From: CAYGBM01 sp964348225
GTDB lineage: Bacteria; Patescibacteriota; Minisyncoccia; Minisyncoccales; CG1-02-41-26
Assembly: GCA_964348225.1 (NCBI GenBank)
Contig: CAYGBM010000015.1
Coordinates: forward strand, 1 to 21,303
Direction: 5' to 3'
Length of the DNA stretch: 21,303 bases
Below the pieces are notes generated by a model. The model was given only the letters and a program-made list of their open reading frames with translations, was not told the origin of the DNA and did no database searches. Positions 7,897 to 14,673 of this stretch are shown in pieces; the first letter of the stretch is position 1, and each line of letters starts with the position of its first letter. The position numbers and the translations under genes were made by a program.

Positions 7897-8322
7897 CCAA
7901 GTAAGCAAGGCAATCGCTGCCAATTTTGTTCAAAAGTGCACAGCATTGGTAGAGGAAAGTCCGAACATCCCCTTTCTTTTGAAAGGAGCAGGGTAGCGGG
8001 TAATACCCGTCGAGAGCAATCTTAGGGGTGCGAACAGTGACGCTCTTGGCTGAGAGGCAAAGAGTACCCTATGGGGTAAACTTTCAGTGAAAGCTGGAGG
8101 TTGAAACGGCTAAATCCCTACCTGGATGCAAGAGCAAACCTTTCAACGTGTTCCGGATTCGTTGAAAGGAAAAAGTAGCTCGCATTAGAGCCAGGAAGCA
8201 ATTTCTGGCCAAGATAAATGATTGCTACCGAGCACTCAAATTTGCTTAATTAAGCTTTTTAAAAGGCAGAAAATAGGCAAATTTGAGTGCTTGGTACAGA
8301 ATTCGGCTTATTGCTTGCTTGG
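7897..8322 (+). ncRNA. rnpB: RNase P RNA (bacterial, with enlarged P19-like hairpin)
   Basis: The catalytic RNA that trims the 5' leader of pre-tRNAs. Universal blocks are readable: GAGGAAAGTCCG (7952-7963, P4 and J3/4), TGAAACGGC near 8103, AGAGCAAACC near 8131, GATAAATGA (8213-8221) and ACAGAATTCGGCTTA (8296-8310, the P4 partner strand). P1 is CCAAGTAAGCAA (7897-7908) with TTGCTTGCTTGG (8311-8322). P2 is GGCAATC (7909-7915) with GATTGCT (8220-8226). Between P2 and P4, where E. coli has only a few bases, sits a 19-pair hairpin (8227-8295), which I place as helix P19. GCTTTTTG follows P1 and may aid termination. About 426 bases in all. A strong promoter ends a few bases upstream. Confidence 0.92.
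8227..8295 (+). repeat. 19-bp inverted repeat forming the P19-like arm of RNase P RNA
   Basis: The left arm 8227-8245 (ACCGAGCACTCAAATTTGC) and right arm 8277-8295 (GCAAATTTGAGTGCTTGGT) pair along all 19 positions with one G-U. They enclose a 31-base A/T-rich interior. The arm lies between P2 and the P4 partner strand. Confidence 0.8.
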
Positions 8323-8361
8323 GCTTTTTGTTTAAAGTTCTTGTATCCTAATCTCAATTTA

Positions 8362-10014
8362 ATGATTACCCGGATTTTGAATTCAAAAACAAAAACCGTA
8401 ACTTTCGGAGCTTTCTTACTGGCTGTTTCTGCTCTCTTAAGCAGAGTGTTGGGGTTGTTTAGAGATAATCTTTTGGCTAATCTTTTGCCCAAAGCCCAAG
8501 GTGATATTTATTTTGCTGCCTTTCGGATCCCTGATTTTATCTATGGCATACTCATTACTGGGGGAGTAGTAGCTGCTTTTTTGCCTGTTTTTTCATCAAG
8601 TATCAAAAAAAACAAAGAGGAAGCAGAATCTTTTGTAAACAATACCTTAACATTCTTCTTATTCGCTTTGGTTTCAATTTCAGTTATTTTAGCTGTTTTT
8701 ACTCCCCAGCTGGTAAGATTGATTGTGCCTGGTTTTAACGAGCAACAGAAAGCCCTTACTGTTATTCTTACCAGAATTATGTTCTTGAGCCCTGTTCTTT
8801 TGGGGGCTTCTGCCATTTTTTCTGGTATTTTACATTATTTTAATTTATTTCTTGCGACCGCCTTAGCCCCTATTTTTTATAACCTCGGTATTATTTTTTG
8901 AATTCTGGTTCTTCGTCCTTTTTTCGGTTTGCCTGGTTTAGCTTTGGGCGTGATTTTGGGAGCTCTTTTGCACTTAATTGTCCAAATTCCACCAGCTTTA
9001 AAGCATGGCATACGTTTCCGTTTTTCTTTTAATATAAAGCATAAGGGCTTGAAAAGGATTTTCACCTTAATGCTGCCTCGGGTTTTTAGCACAGGAGCTT
9101 ATCATATAAACCTGGTAGTTATTACAGCCATTGCTTCAACGCTAGCTGCTGGCTCTATCAGGGTTTTTAATCTCTCCAATAACTTGCAGGGAGTACCTCT
9201 TGGCTTAATTGGCATTTCATTTGCAACAGCCGTCTTCCCTGTTTTGTCGCGCCAGTTTGCTGAAGATAAAAAAGAGAGTTTTTCAAAAAACTTCTTGTCG
9301 GTTTTTTCTCAAATCCTTTTTTTAGTTATTCCTCTGAGCGCCCTGTTTTTTCTACTAAGAGCTCAGGTTGTCCGATTAATCTATGGCACCCAGATTATGG
9401 GGGCTGGGTTTTTTGGCTGGTGGGAAACCCGCTTAACAGCAGCCTCTTTAGGTATTTTTTCGTTTTCATTGTTTGCTGCCTGTTTAATTCCTTTGCTTTG
9501 TCGCGCTTTCTTTGCAGCCCACGACACTAAAACACCAGTGAAGATTGCCGTTGCTTCAACGGTTCTTAACGTGTTCTTGAGTTATCTTCTTGTAAAGCTT
9601 TTAACTTTTTCTAATGCCTTTCAAAGGGGCATGGTTTCTTTTTTAAAACTTAAAGATATGACAGACATATCTGTTGTTGGATTGCCATTAGCCCTTTCTA
9701 TTGCTGTTGTGGTGCAGTTCTTTTTGTTGTATTTCTTTTTACGAAAGAAAATAAAAATCTTAGACTTCAAAAAGGTTTATCAGTCTTTAGCAAAGATTCT
9801 GCTTAACACCTTTTTAACGGCTGTTTTTGCCTATTTAACATTGCAGGTTTTCGCTCTTTTTTTAAACACAGAAACTGTTTTTGGATTACTCGTTCAGGCA
9901 ATTTCAGCAGGTGTTATTGGTGTTGGCTCTTATGTTTTGTTTTCTTACCTTTTAAAATCACCAGAAATGTATAGAATCTATTCTTCAATCAAAGAACAGT
10001 TTAAAAAGCCCTAA
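8362..10014 (+). pseudogene. murJ: MurJ-type lipid II flippase gene interrupted by one in-frame TGA
   Basis: MurJ flips lipid II across the membrane for peptidoglycan synthesis. From the ATG at 8362 the frame encodes 550 positions, the full MurJ length, with many hydrophobic helices and family blocks such as SALLSRVLGLFRDNLLA near the N-terminus, FAAFRIPDFIYGI, VSFATAVFPVL-like GISFATAVFPVLSRQF, and RAFFAAHDTKTPVKIA. Codon 180 (8899-8901) is TGA, between NLGIIF and ILVLRPFFGLPGLALGV. The frame is the same on both sides, so this is a single substitution, not an indel; a glycine is expected there (GGA to TGA). RF2 is encoded in this window, so TGA should stop translation, giving 179 residues. 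It may be a sequencing or population variant, a recent nonsense mutation, or readthrough. A start at 8287 would lie inside the RNase P RNA and is rejected. Confidence 0.85.
8899..8901 (+). other. In-frame TGA codon inside murJ
   Basis: The codons read ATT TTT TGA ATT CTG. Conserved MurJ sequence continues in the same frame on both sides, and a Gly would fit at this site. Confidence 0.85.
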
Positions 10015-10031
10015 AGCCGAGAAGAAGTCTT

Positions 10032-11918
10032 ATGAGACAATTTAACATCAAAAATTTCTGTGTAATAAGTCACATTGACCACGGAAAGTCCACTCTGGCT
10101 GACCGTTTTTTAGAATTAACAAACACTGTTCCCAAGAAAGAAATGCAGCCTCAATATCTTGATTCTATGGACCTTGAAAAAGAAAAGGGAATCACCATCA
10201 AAATGCACCCAGTCCGCCTTAACTACCCCGAAGGAGTCGCCTACCAGCGACCCTACGGGGCAGGCCACTCACCACCCACCAACTACAAACTACAAACTAC
10301 TAACTACCAACTAAATTTAATTGACACCCCAGGCCACGTTGATTTTTCTTATGAAATTTCAAGAGCCTTGGCTTGTGTTGAGGGAGCGGTTTTGCTGGTT
10401 GATGCTGTCAGAGGTATTCAAGCTCAAACTCTTTTTAATTTAGAGCAAGCCCAAAAGCAGGGCTTGAAAGTTATTGGGGTAGTAAATAAAATTGACTTAC
10501 TGCATGCTCAAGTTCCTGAAACCAAAAAAGAGCTAGCCTCAATTTTAGATACAGAAGAGGAAGAGATACTCTCTATTTCAGCTAAAAAAGGCACAAATGT
10601 TAAAGAGGTTCTGGGTGCCATTATAGAAAAAATTCCTTCCCCTCAAGCATCAGCCAATCACAAGCCCTTTCGAGCTTTAATCTTTGATTCAAAATACGAT
10701 TCTTTTTCAGGGGTTATAGCCTATGTCAGGGTGTTTGACGGAGAAATAAAAAAGGGGGATAAAATCTATTTAATGGCTCAGAAAATTGAGGCTGAGGTAA
10801 AAGAGGTTGGCTATTTTTCACCAGCCCTTAAACCAAGCCAAAGCCTGCTAGCTGGTGAAATAGGCTATATCAAAACCGGTATTAAAGATTCCTCTAAAGT
10901 GAAGGTAGGGGACACCATTACAAAATTAAGAATTAAGAATGAAAAATTAAGAATTGAAGAGGATCCAGAAATTGAGCCCTTGCCAGGGTATCAAGAGCCA
11001 CAGTCCGTTCTTTTTATGAGCTTGTATCCTCAAGACTCTGATGATTTTGAGAACCTAAAAGACAGTCTTTTCAAGCTGAAATTAAATGATCCTGCTTTGG
11101 ATTTTCAGCTTGAATCCAAAATGGCTTTGGGCAGGGGATTCAGAATGGGTTTTTTAGGCTCTTTGCACGCTGAAATTACAATTAGAAGATTGAAAAACGA
11201 ATTCAATTTAGACCTCATCGCCACTATTCCCCAAGTAGTTTTTCAGGTTTTAACAAAGGATAGCAAAGAGCAATTTATCTCCTCCCCTGCCTTTTGGCCT
11301 GATCCCTCTCAAATACAACAGGTTAAAGAGCCCTGGGTTGAGCTTGAGCTCATAAGCCCCAGCCAATACTTCAATCAAATCTTCAAGCTCTTAAAAAACT
11401 ACAATACTTTGTTAAAAGAAACAAAATCCATCACTACTCAAAAATCCCTGCTTTTGGCTGAAGCCCCTTTGAGAGAGATAATTGCTGGCAATTTTTATGA
11501 TAAGCTCAAAAGCAGCACCGAGGGCTATGCCTCTTTCAGCTACAAACAGCTTGGATTCAGACCAGGCGATTTAGTCAAGCTCGATATTTTAGTTGCAAGC
11601 TCTCCTCAAGAGCCCTTATCAAGAATTGTTCAAAGAGATAATGCTTTTTCTGAAGGAAAAAAGCTTTTGCAAAAACTAAAACAAGTCTTACCGCCCCAGC
11701 AGTTTTCAGTAGCCTTGCAAGCTTGTCTTTCTGGTAAGATTATTGCTAGAGAAACAATTAGAGCTCAAAGAAAAAATGTTACAGCCCCTCTTTATGGCGG
11801 TGATGTTACGCGCAAGATGAAGCTCTTGAAAAAGCAAAAAGAGGGCAAAAAGAAATTAAAAGAGAGGGGAAAAATAAAAATCCCCGCCCAAGTATTTCTA
11901 GAAATTATGCGCTCTTAA
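10032..11918 (+). CDS. lepA: Elongation factor 4 (LepA), GTPase, with two low-complexity insertions
   Basis: LepA is a ribosome-associated GTPase linked to back-translocation and to 30S assembly. The protein has 628 residues against roughly 600 in E. coli. GTPase motifs are intact: HIDHGKST (14-21), LDSMDLEKEKGIT switch region (43-55), DTPGH (98-102) and NKID (152-155). The LepA-specific C-terminus is present, ending YGGDVTRKMKLLKKQKEGKK then IPAQVFLEIM. Two segments have no counterpart in E. coli LepA: residues about 66-92, encoded by a palindrome plus an AACTAC tandem repeat (10226-10313), and about 297-309, encoded by an AATTAAGAAT-like repeat (10922-10960). Both keep the frame and probably form surface loops. 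It starts 17 bases after murJ; an A/G-rich stretch (GAGAAGAAG) may serve as ribosome site. Confidence 0.95.
   Translation: MRQFNIKNFCVISHIDHGKSTLADRFLELTNTVPKKEMQPQYLDSMDLEKEKGITIKMHPVRLNYPEGVAYQRPYGAGHSPPTNYKLQTTNYQLNLIDTPGHVDFSYEISRALACVEGAVLLVDAVRGIQAQTLFNLEQAQKQGLKVIGVVNKIDLLHAQVPETKKELASILDTEEEEILSISAKKGTNVKEVLGAIIEKIPSPQASANHKPFRALIFDSKYDSFSGVIAYVRVFDGEIKKGDKIYLMAQKIEAEVKEVGYFSPALKPSQSLLAGEIGYIKTGIKDSSKVKVGDTITKLRIKNEKLRIEEDPEIEPLPGYQEPQSVLFMSLYPQDSDDFENLKDSLFKLKLNDPALDFQLESKMALGRGFRMGFLGSLHAEITIRRLKNEFNLDLIATIPQVVFQVLTKDSKEQFISSPAFWPDPSQIQQVKEPWVELELISPSQYFNQIFKLLKNYNTLLKETKSITTQKSLLLAEAPLREIIAGNFYDKLKSSTEGYASFSYKQLGFRPGDLVKLDILVASSPQEPLSRIVQRDNAFSEGKKLLQKLKQVLPPQQFSVALQACLSGKIIARETIRAQRKNVTAPLYGGDVTRKMKLLKKQKEGKKKLKERGKIKIPAQVFLEIMRS
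10226..10313 (+). repeat. Palindrome plus AACTAC tandem repeat inserted in frame in lepA
   Basis: The left arm CCCCGAAGGAGTCGC (10226-10240), loop CTACCA and right arm GCGACCCTACGGGG (10247-10260) form an imperfect palindrome: GTCGC/GCGAC and CCCCG/CGGGG pair exactly around a short internal loop. Downstream, 10281-10313 repeats AACTACA-like units. The segment lies between the switch-I region and the DTPGH motif. Confidence 0.65.
10922..10960 (+). repeat. AATTAAGAAT-type tandem repeat in lepA
   Basis: AAATTAAGAATTAAGAATG is followed by a second AAATTAAGAATTGAAG copy. They encode KLRIKN and KLRIEE in tandem within domain II and add roughly ten residues compared with E. coli LepA. Confidence 0.6.
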
Positions 11919-11959
11919 AAATTGCAAAAACCAGCAAAGAATGCTAAATTAAAAACAGA

Positions 11960-12061
11960 CTAACTGAAAAAGATAGGCCAGAGCAAAGAAATAATCATAC
12001 TTAAAGCAATTAAGCCAACCAACACAGCCCAAATTATTCTTAACGTTTTTTTCGACTTCAT
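11960..12061 (-). CDS. 33-residue single-helix membrane microprotein, leaderless
   Basis: A small minus-strand frame starts with ATG at 12061-12059 and ends with TAG at 11962-11960. It reads MKSKKTLRIIWAVLVGLIA followed by LSMIISLLWPIFFS. A Lys/Arg-rich start is followed by one uninterrupted hydrophobic helix (about residues 8-31), so the N-terminus should remain cytoplasmic. A good promoter on the same strand (TTGATT, 17 bases, TATAAT) places the transcription start at or next to the A of the ATG, indicating a leaderless mRNA. It is divergent from the ftsB-like gene, with only 15 bases between the two start codons. I recall similar tiny one-helix frames in parcubacterial genomes but cannot name a family. 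Function unknown. Confidence 0.55.
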   Translation of the reverse strand: MKSKKTLRIIWAVLVGLIALSMIISLLWPIFFS

Positions 12062-12067
12062 TATTTT

Positions 12068-12096
12068 ATTATACTTATGAGAATCAAAAAAATCAA
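12068..12096 (-). promoter_or_regulatory. Minus-strand promoter of the 33-residue microprotein
   Basis: On the minus strand TTGATT (12096-12091) and a perfect TATAAT (12073-12068) are 17 bases apart. The expected start point is at about 12061, the first base of the microprotein ATG. The promoter overlaps the first codons of the ftsB-like gene, so expression of the two may interfere. Confidence 0.6.
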
Positions 12097-12454
12097 AAGT
12101 AAAAAGGAGAGAACCTGGCTTCTTCCAGTGCTTGTACCTGTTGTACTTCTAATTTTAGTTGCCCTAATATTTGGCAATGTTAAGCTATATCAGAAGAGAA
12201 GAACTCTTACTCCTGAGATGCAGGTTTTGCAAGATAAAATAGAAGAGCTGCAAAAAGAAAAACAAGGATTAGAAGCAAGAATCCTCCAAGCCCAACAAGA
12301 AGAATATCTAGAAAGGGCTGCTCGTGAGGAGTTCAATATGAAAAAAGAAGGTGAGGAGGTCGTTGCTTTCCCGGTCGTTGAAGATCCATTTCGAGAAGAT
12401 GTCGTTCATCAAAGAAGCTTTTGGGAAAAACTCCGCGAAAAATTAGCAGAGTAA
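12077..12454 (+). CDS. FtsB/DivIC-family septum formation protein
   Basis: A 125-residue bitopic division protein. Basic residues 1-13 precede a transmembrane helix at about 14-34. An extracytoplasmic coiled coil follows at about 45-76 (MQVLQDKIEELQKEKQGLEA), then the family motif EYLERAAREEFNMKKEGEEVVAF at about 77-98. FtsB/DivIC proteins join FtsL and FtsQ/DivIB and help switch on septal peptidoglycan synthesis. The coupling fits the nearby murJ and the ftsEX genes further along. There is no Shine-Dalgarno before the ATG. It may be leaderless from the TATTAT at 12067-12072, or read through from lepA. The tail (100-125) is charged and unassigned. Confidence 0.8.
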   Translation: MRIKKIKSKKERTWLLPVLVPVVLLILVALIFGNVKLYQKRRTLTPEMQVLQDKIEELQKEKQGLEARILQAQQEEYLERAAREEFNMKKEGEEVVAFPVVEDPFREDVVHQRSFWEKLREKLAE

Positions 12455-12469
12455 TAATTTTTTATGCCA

Positions 12470-12543
12470 GCGAGTGTCGTATAGTGGCAATACATAACCT
12501 TCCCAAGGTTAAGACGAGGGTTCGATTCCCTTCACTCGCTCCA
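12470..12543 (+). tRNA. tRNA-Gly (anticodon CCC)
   Basis: Acceptor GCGAGTG pairs with CACTCGC, the D stem is GTAT/ATAC, and the anticodon stem TAACC/GGTTA encloses the loop TTCCCAA, so the anticodon is CCC. The T arm carries TTCGATT. The discriminator is T and CCA is encoded (12541-12543). It lies 15 bases after the ftsB-like gene and marks the left border of the accessory block. Confidence 0.93.
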
Positions 12544-12548
12544 TTTGG

Positions 12549-12579
12549 TGTGGGGGTGAAATTCCCGTTACCCGCTCCA
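12549..12579 (+). pseudogene. tRNA-like 3' fragment after tRNA-Gly
   Basis: The segment GGGGGTGAAATTCCCGTTAC followed by CCGCTCCA aligns with the T arm, acceptor strand, discriminator and CCA of the adjacent tRNA-Gly (21 of 28 positions by eye). No 5' half is present. It is either the remnant of a tandem tRNA or a diverged attachment-site duplication. Confidence 0.5.
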
Positions 12580-12598
12580 GAAATGAAATTACGATTTC

Positions 12599-13321
12599 TT
12601 AGGTATGGTTCCAGATAAACTGCAAGATATCCCGGTGCATTTTAGCTATCCCTTCGTCTTCAATAATTATCCCGATTGTATTTGGAAAAGAGATTATAGC
12701 GGTTTTGTTGCCAGAAACCAGCAAGTCTGTTGAAAGTTTCATTTCCTTTGGCAGAAACCTTGCTTCACTAACTCCCTTTCTATATTTTGCTTGGGCAAAC
12801 TCCCGGGCTTTTTTAGTATTTTCAAGCAGGTCATAGATAATACCGCCTCGCTTTATAAGTATTTTGAAGAAATGCTCGTTATCTTTGTCATTAAAAAGAC
12901 CTAAAAATCTTTCAACAGAAAACATAGCCCAGATTTCCTTTGATTTAAAAATTTCTTCGTACATCTTATAAAGCTTGTCTTTCCCCTCATAAAACCTTAC
13001 CCTCGGTCTTTTTGAGCTTTTCTTGTAAAAAGATTTAAGCTCAGGAATTACTTGTTCAAGCACCCTTTTCTTTTTCTCTAATCTTTGAATCAATTCCTCT
13101 GGATTTTCTGGTTTATAATAGGTTCTTTTGCCTGTTGGAACAGCAACCAATAAATCTTTTTTTAGTAATTCATCTACCACAAGATAAACAGTGGGCCTTT
13201 TCAGCCCTGCTTTTTTTGCAAGCTCTGTAATAGATGCTGTGCCAAGAGAAAGAGCAGCTAAATATACCTTAGCTTCTTTCTCTGCAAGACCAAATTGTTG
13301 AATTGCTTCTTGGATTTTCAT
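12599..13321 (-). CDS. TrmB-family transcriptional regulator (first copy)
   Basis: A 240-residue DNA-binding regulator. The N-terminal winged helix-turn-helix spans about residues 8-72: GLAEKEAKVYLAALSLG, then the recognition part ITELAKKAGLKRPTVYLVVDELLKKDLL and the wing GKRTYYKPENPEEL. A coiled-coil segment (about 75-100) precedes a C-terminal effector-like domain (about 107-238) with no identifiable ligand motif. Members include sugar-responsive archaeal TrmB and many bacterial relatives of unknown ligand. It has a TTGACA-16-TATATT promoter whose -35 lies within two overlapping inverted repeats (13346-13369), so autoregulation is likely. It is divergent from the two membrane-protein genes to the right, which are its probable targets. 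It shares the family with the regulator at 15448-16221. Confidence 0.85.
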   Translation of the reverse strand: MKIQEAIQQFGLAEKEAKVYLAALSLGTASITELAKKAGLKRPTVYLVVDELLKKDLLVAVPTGKRTYYKPENPEELIQRLEKKKRVLEQVIPELKSFYKKSSKRPRVRFYEGKDKLYKMYEEIFKSKEIWAMFSVERFLGLFNDKDNEHFFKILIKRGGIIYDLLENTKKAREFAQAKYRKGVSEARFLPKEMKLSTDLLVSGNKTAIISFPNTIGIIIEDEGIAKMHRDILQFIWNHT

Positions 13322-13329
13322 ATAAATCT

Positions 13330-13357
13330 AATATAGTCATAACTTAGAGAATGTCAA
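13330..13357 (-). promoter_or_regulatory. Promoter of the first TrmB-family gene
   Basis: On the minus strand TTGACA (13357-13352) and TATATT (13335-13330) are separated by 16 bases. The expected start leaves only a few bases before the ATG at 13321. Confidence 0.6.
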
Positions 13358-13369
13358 GTTCTCTGACAT
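13346..13369. promoter_or_regulatory. Two overlapping inverted repeats, putative TrmB-family operator
   Basis: AGAGAA-N7-TTCTCT (13346-13364) and ATGTCA-N7-TGACAT (13351-13369) share most of their bases. They cover the -35 box of the regulator gene, as expected for autorepression. The same arm-N7-arm geometry recurs upstream of the second TrmB-family gene (16227-16243). Confidence 0.5.
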
Positions 13370-13424
13370 AATATTATCATTATCCTTGACTTCCCAAGCC
13401 ATTTCAGAGAAATTAAAGACGAAC

Positions 13425-13440
13425 TTTACAGAAATGTAAA
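13425..13440. promoter_or_regulatory. Perfect inverted repeat TTTACA-N4-TGTAAA
   Basis: TTTACA (13425-13430), GAAA, TGTAAA (13435-13440). It lies between the divergent regulator promoter and the membrane-protein gene at 13488, and is a second candidate operator or a leader hairpin. No convincing plus-strand -10 could be fixed here. Confidence 0.4.
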
Positions 13441-13487
13441 CTTTCTTGACGATGTTCATTCAAATAAATTTAGGAGGGTCTTCTAAA

Positions 13488-13739
13488 ATGAAGGTCAGAA
13501 TAATAATCTATAGGTTGGTTTTTGTAATCATATGCCTCGGCTTCGTTTGCGTCGGGGCATTGATAGAAGTAAAGATTGATTGGGTGGTAGTTGGATTGAC
13601 ATTCGGATTTATGTTCGGTGTAGCTATAGGACTTTTTTGCTGGCAAGAAAGCGATAACCTCAAAAGGAGTGTTGTTATAGCTGCATTTATCTGCTTAAGC
13701 ACTTGGTTAGGTACTATCTTAGCTTGGCTTATGTTTTGA
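13488..13739 (+). CDS. Small three-helix membrane protein, function unknown
   Basis: An 83-residue hydrophobic protein I do not recognise. Three transmembrane helices are expected at about residues 4-26, 32-52 and 61-82. The longest frame opens further upstream (13446), but the ATG at 13488 is preceded at nine bases by AGGAGGG (13472-13478), a near-perfect Shine-Dalgarno, so I choose it. This strong site contrasts with the core genes of the window, which mostly lack one. The gene is divergent from the TrmB-family regulator and 37 bases upstream of another membrane-protein gene, so the two form a probable small operon under that regulator. It ends with TGA. Confidence 0.65.
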   Translation: MKVRIIIYRLVFVIICLGFVCVGALIEVKIDWVVVGLTFGFMFGVAIGLFCWQESDNLKRSVVIAAFICLSTWLGTILAWLMF

Positions 13740-13776
13740 CTCTTCAGTAGTTGGAGCAAAGAAAGGGGAATAAAAG

Positions 13777-14526
13777 ATGGATATGCTAAAAAGGCTTAAA
13801 AGGAAATATTTGCTAGCAGGCATCATTCTTGTTTGCTATCTCATAGTAGGTCCAATGCTATTTGCATCTGTGGTTCTTTCTGTGGTTTTTGCTTACAGTG
13901 AGAATGGAATCGCACCTGCTTCACGACAGGAAAGAATTTTGATTTTTTCCTTTTTAGGAGGGGGAATTCTCTTGGGGATAGGAGTTGGGGTTTTTCATAT
14001 AAGAACCTCTATTCGTTTTCCAGAGAAGTTGCTTTTTCGTAAAATATATCTCGGCGCAAAAAGAGAACATTTATGGTTTATCATTAACCAGGAAGAAGAA
14101 GTCAGGCTCTCGGAAAAGCCAAAACTACCCTTTCCCAGGGTGGGTAAAGAATTCTTGGAAGAAAAAGTAGAAAAGATAGACTTCCCATCTTCTTATCATT
14201 GTGATCTTTCTCTCGAGACAAAGTATGGGAAACATCCGGCAACCTGTGAGGCAAGATTGTTTTTTCAAGTAATCGAAGGTACAACCCCTTTAATGCTTTA
14301 TAAGAAGTATGGGCGCCCAAACGTATTATTTCGGACTACTCGAGAAGAAGCTGCTGAAAAACTAAAGCCGTTCTTGTCTAAGGGCATCACATTTTGTGGC
14401 GGGGATATAGAGAGTCAATTAAAGTTTCAAGTGCTCATTAAAGAAAGCAACTTAGAAGTAAGTGTTCCCTACATAGTTAGCAATGCAGAATTACTAAGAG
14501 TATGGATTCATTGGCCTCCTGTATAG
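13777..14526 (+). CDS. Membrane protein with two N-terminal helices and a soluble domain, function unknown
   Basis: A 249-residue protein without a recognised family. Residues about 11-39 and 52-73 form two membrane helices. The remainder (about 75-249) is a soluble, charged domain with four cysteines that do not form a recognised metal motif. By the positive-inside rule (basic KRLKRKY at the start, HIRTSIRF after helix two) both the N-terminus and the soluble domain should be cytoplasmic. AAAGGGG lies about nine bases before the ATG at 13777. It follows the 83-residue membrane protein and is probably co-transcribed with it, ending at a possible terminator (14563-14603). The pair with a TrmB-family regulator may be an envelope response module, but this is speculation. 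Confidence 0.65.
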   Translation: MDMLKRLKRKYLLAGIILVCYLIVGPMLFASVVLSVVFAYSENGIAPASRQERILIFSFLGGGILLGIGVGVFHIRTSIRFPEKLLFRKIYLGAKREHLWFIINQEEEVRLSEKPKLPFPRVGKEFLEEKVEKIDFPSSYHCDLSLETKYGKHPATCEARLFFQVIEGTTPLMLYKKYGRPNVLFRTTREEAAEKLKPFLSKGITFCGGDIESQLKFQVLIKESNLEVSVPYIVSNAELLRVWIHWPPV

Positions 14527-14562
14527 TTGTTTCTTGCAGATTTCCTTCTGTGTTTGAAACAG

Positions 14563-14603
14563 GCGGTGTTACGGACATTTTCCTAGCACCGCTTTGATTT
14601 TTT
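14563..14603 (+). terminator. Possible Rho-independent terminator of the membrane-protein operon
   Basis: GCGGTG (14563-14568) pairs with CACCGC (14587-14592) over an 18-base loop, followed after five bases by TTTTTT (14598-14603). The long loop makes it weak. Confidence 0.4.
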
Positions 14604-14630
14604 GGAACACATCTGCTATATTGCTATAAA
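14602..14630 (+). promoter_or_regulatory. Putative promoter of the nested tRNA-Thr locus
   Basis: TTGGAA (14602-14607) is 17 bases from TATAAA (14625-14630), which is preceded by TG one base away (extended -10). A start near 14637 would lie just before the outer tRNA. An alternative is TTGATT (14594-14599) with TATATT (14617-14622), also 17 bases apart. Confidence 0.45.
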
Positions 14631-14673
14631 AGGTAGACCGCCAGCGTAGCTCAGTGGGAGAGCAGGGCTTTCG

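Noticed and set aside
8287..8361. Upstream extension of murJ to an ATG at 8287
   Set aside because: This region is the P19 arm and P4/P1 3' strands of RNase P RNA; the MurJ N-terminus begins naturally at the ATG at 8362.
8899..8901. Genome-wide recoding of TGA as glycine
   Set aside because: RF2 with intact SPF and GGQ motifs is encoded here, and several genes (stops at 3224, 13739, 15448, 17822) end in TGA.
12421..12618. 65-codon plus-strand frame over the end of the ftsB-like gene
   Set aside because: It runs through tRNA-Gly and out of the ftsB frame; no homology or ribosome site.
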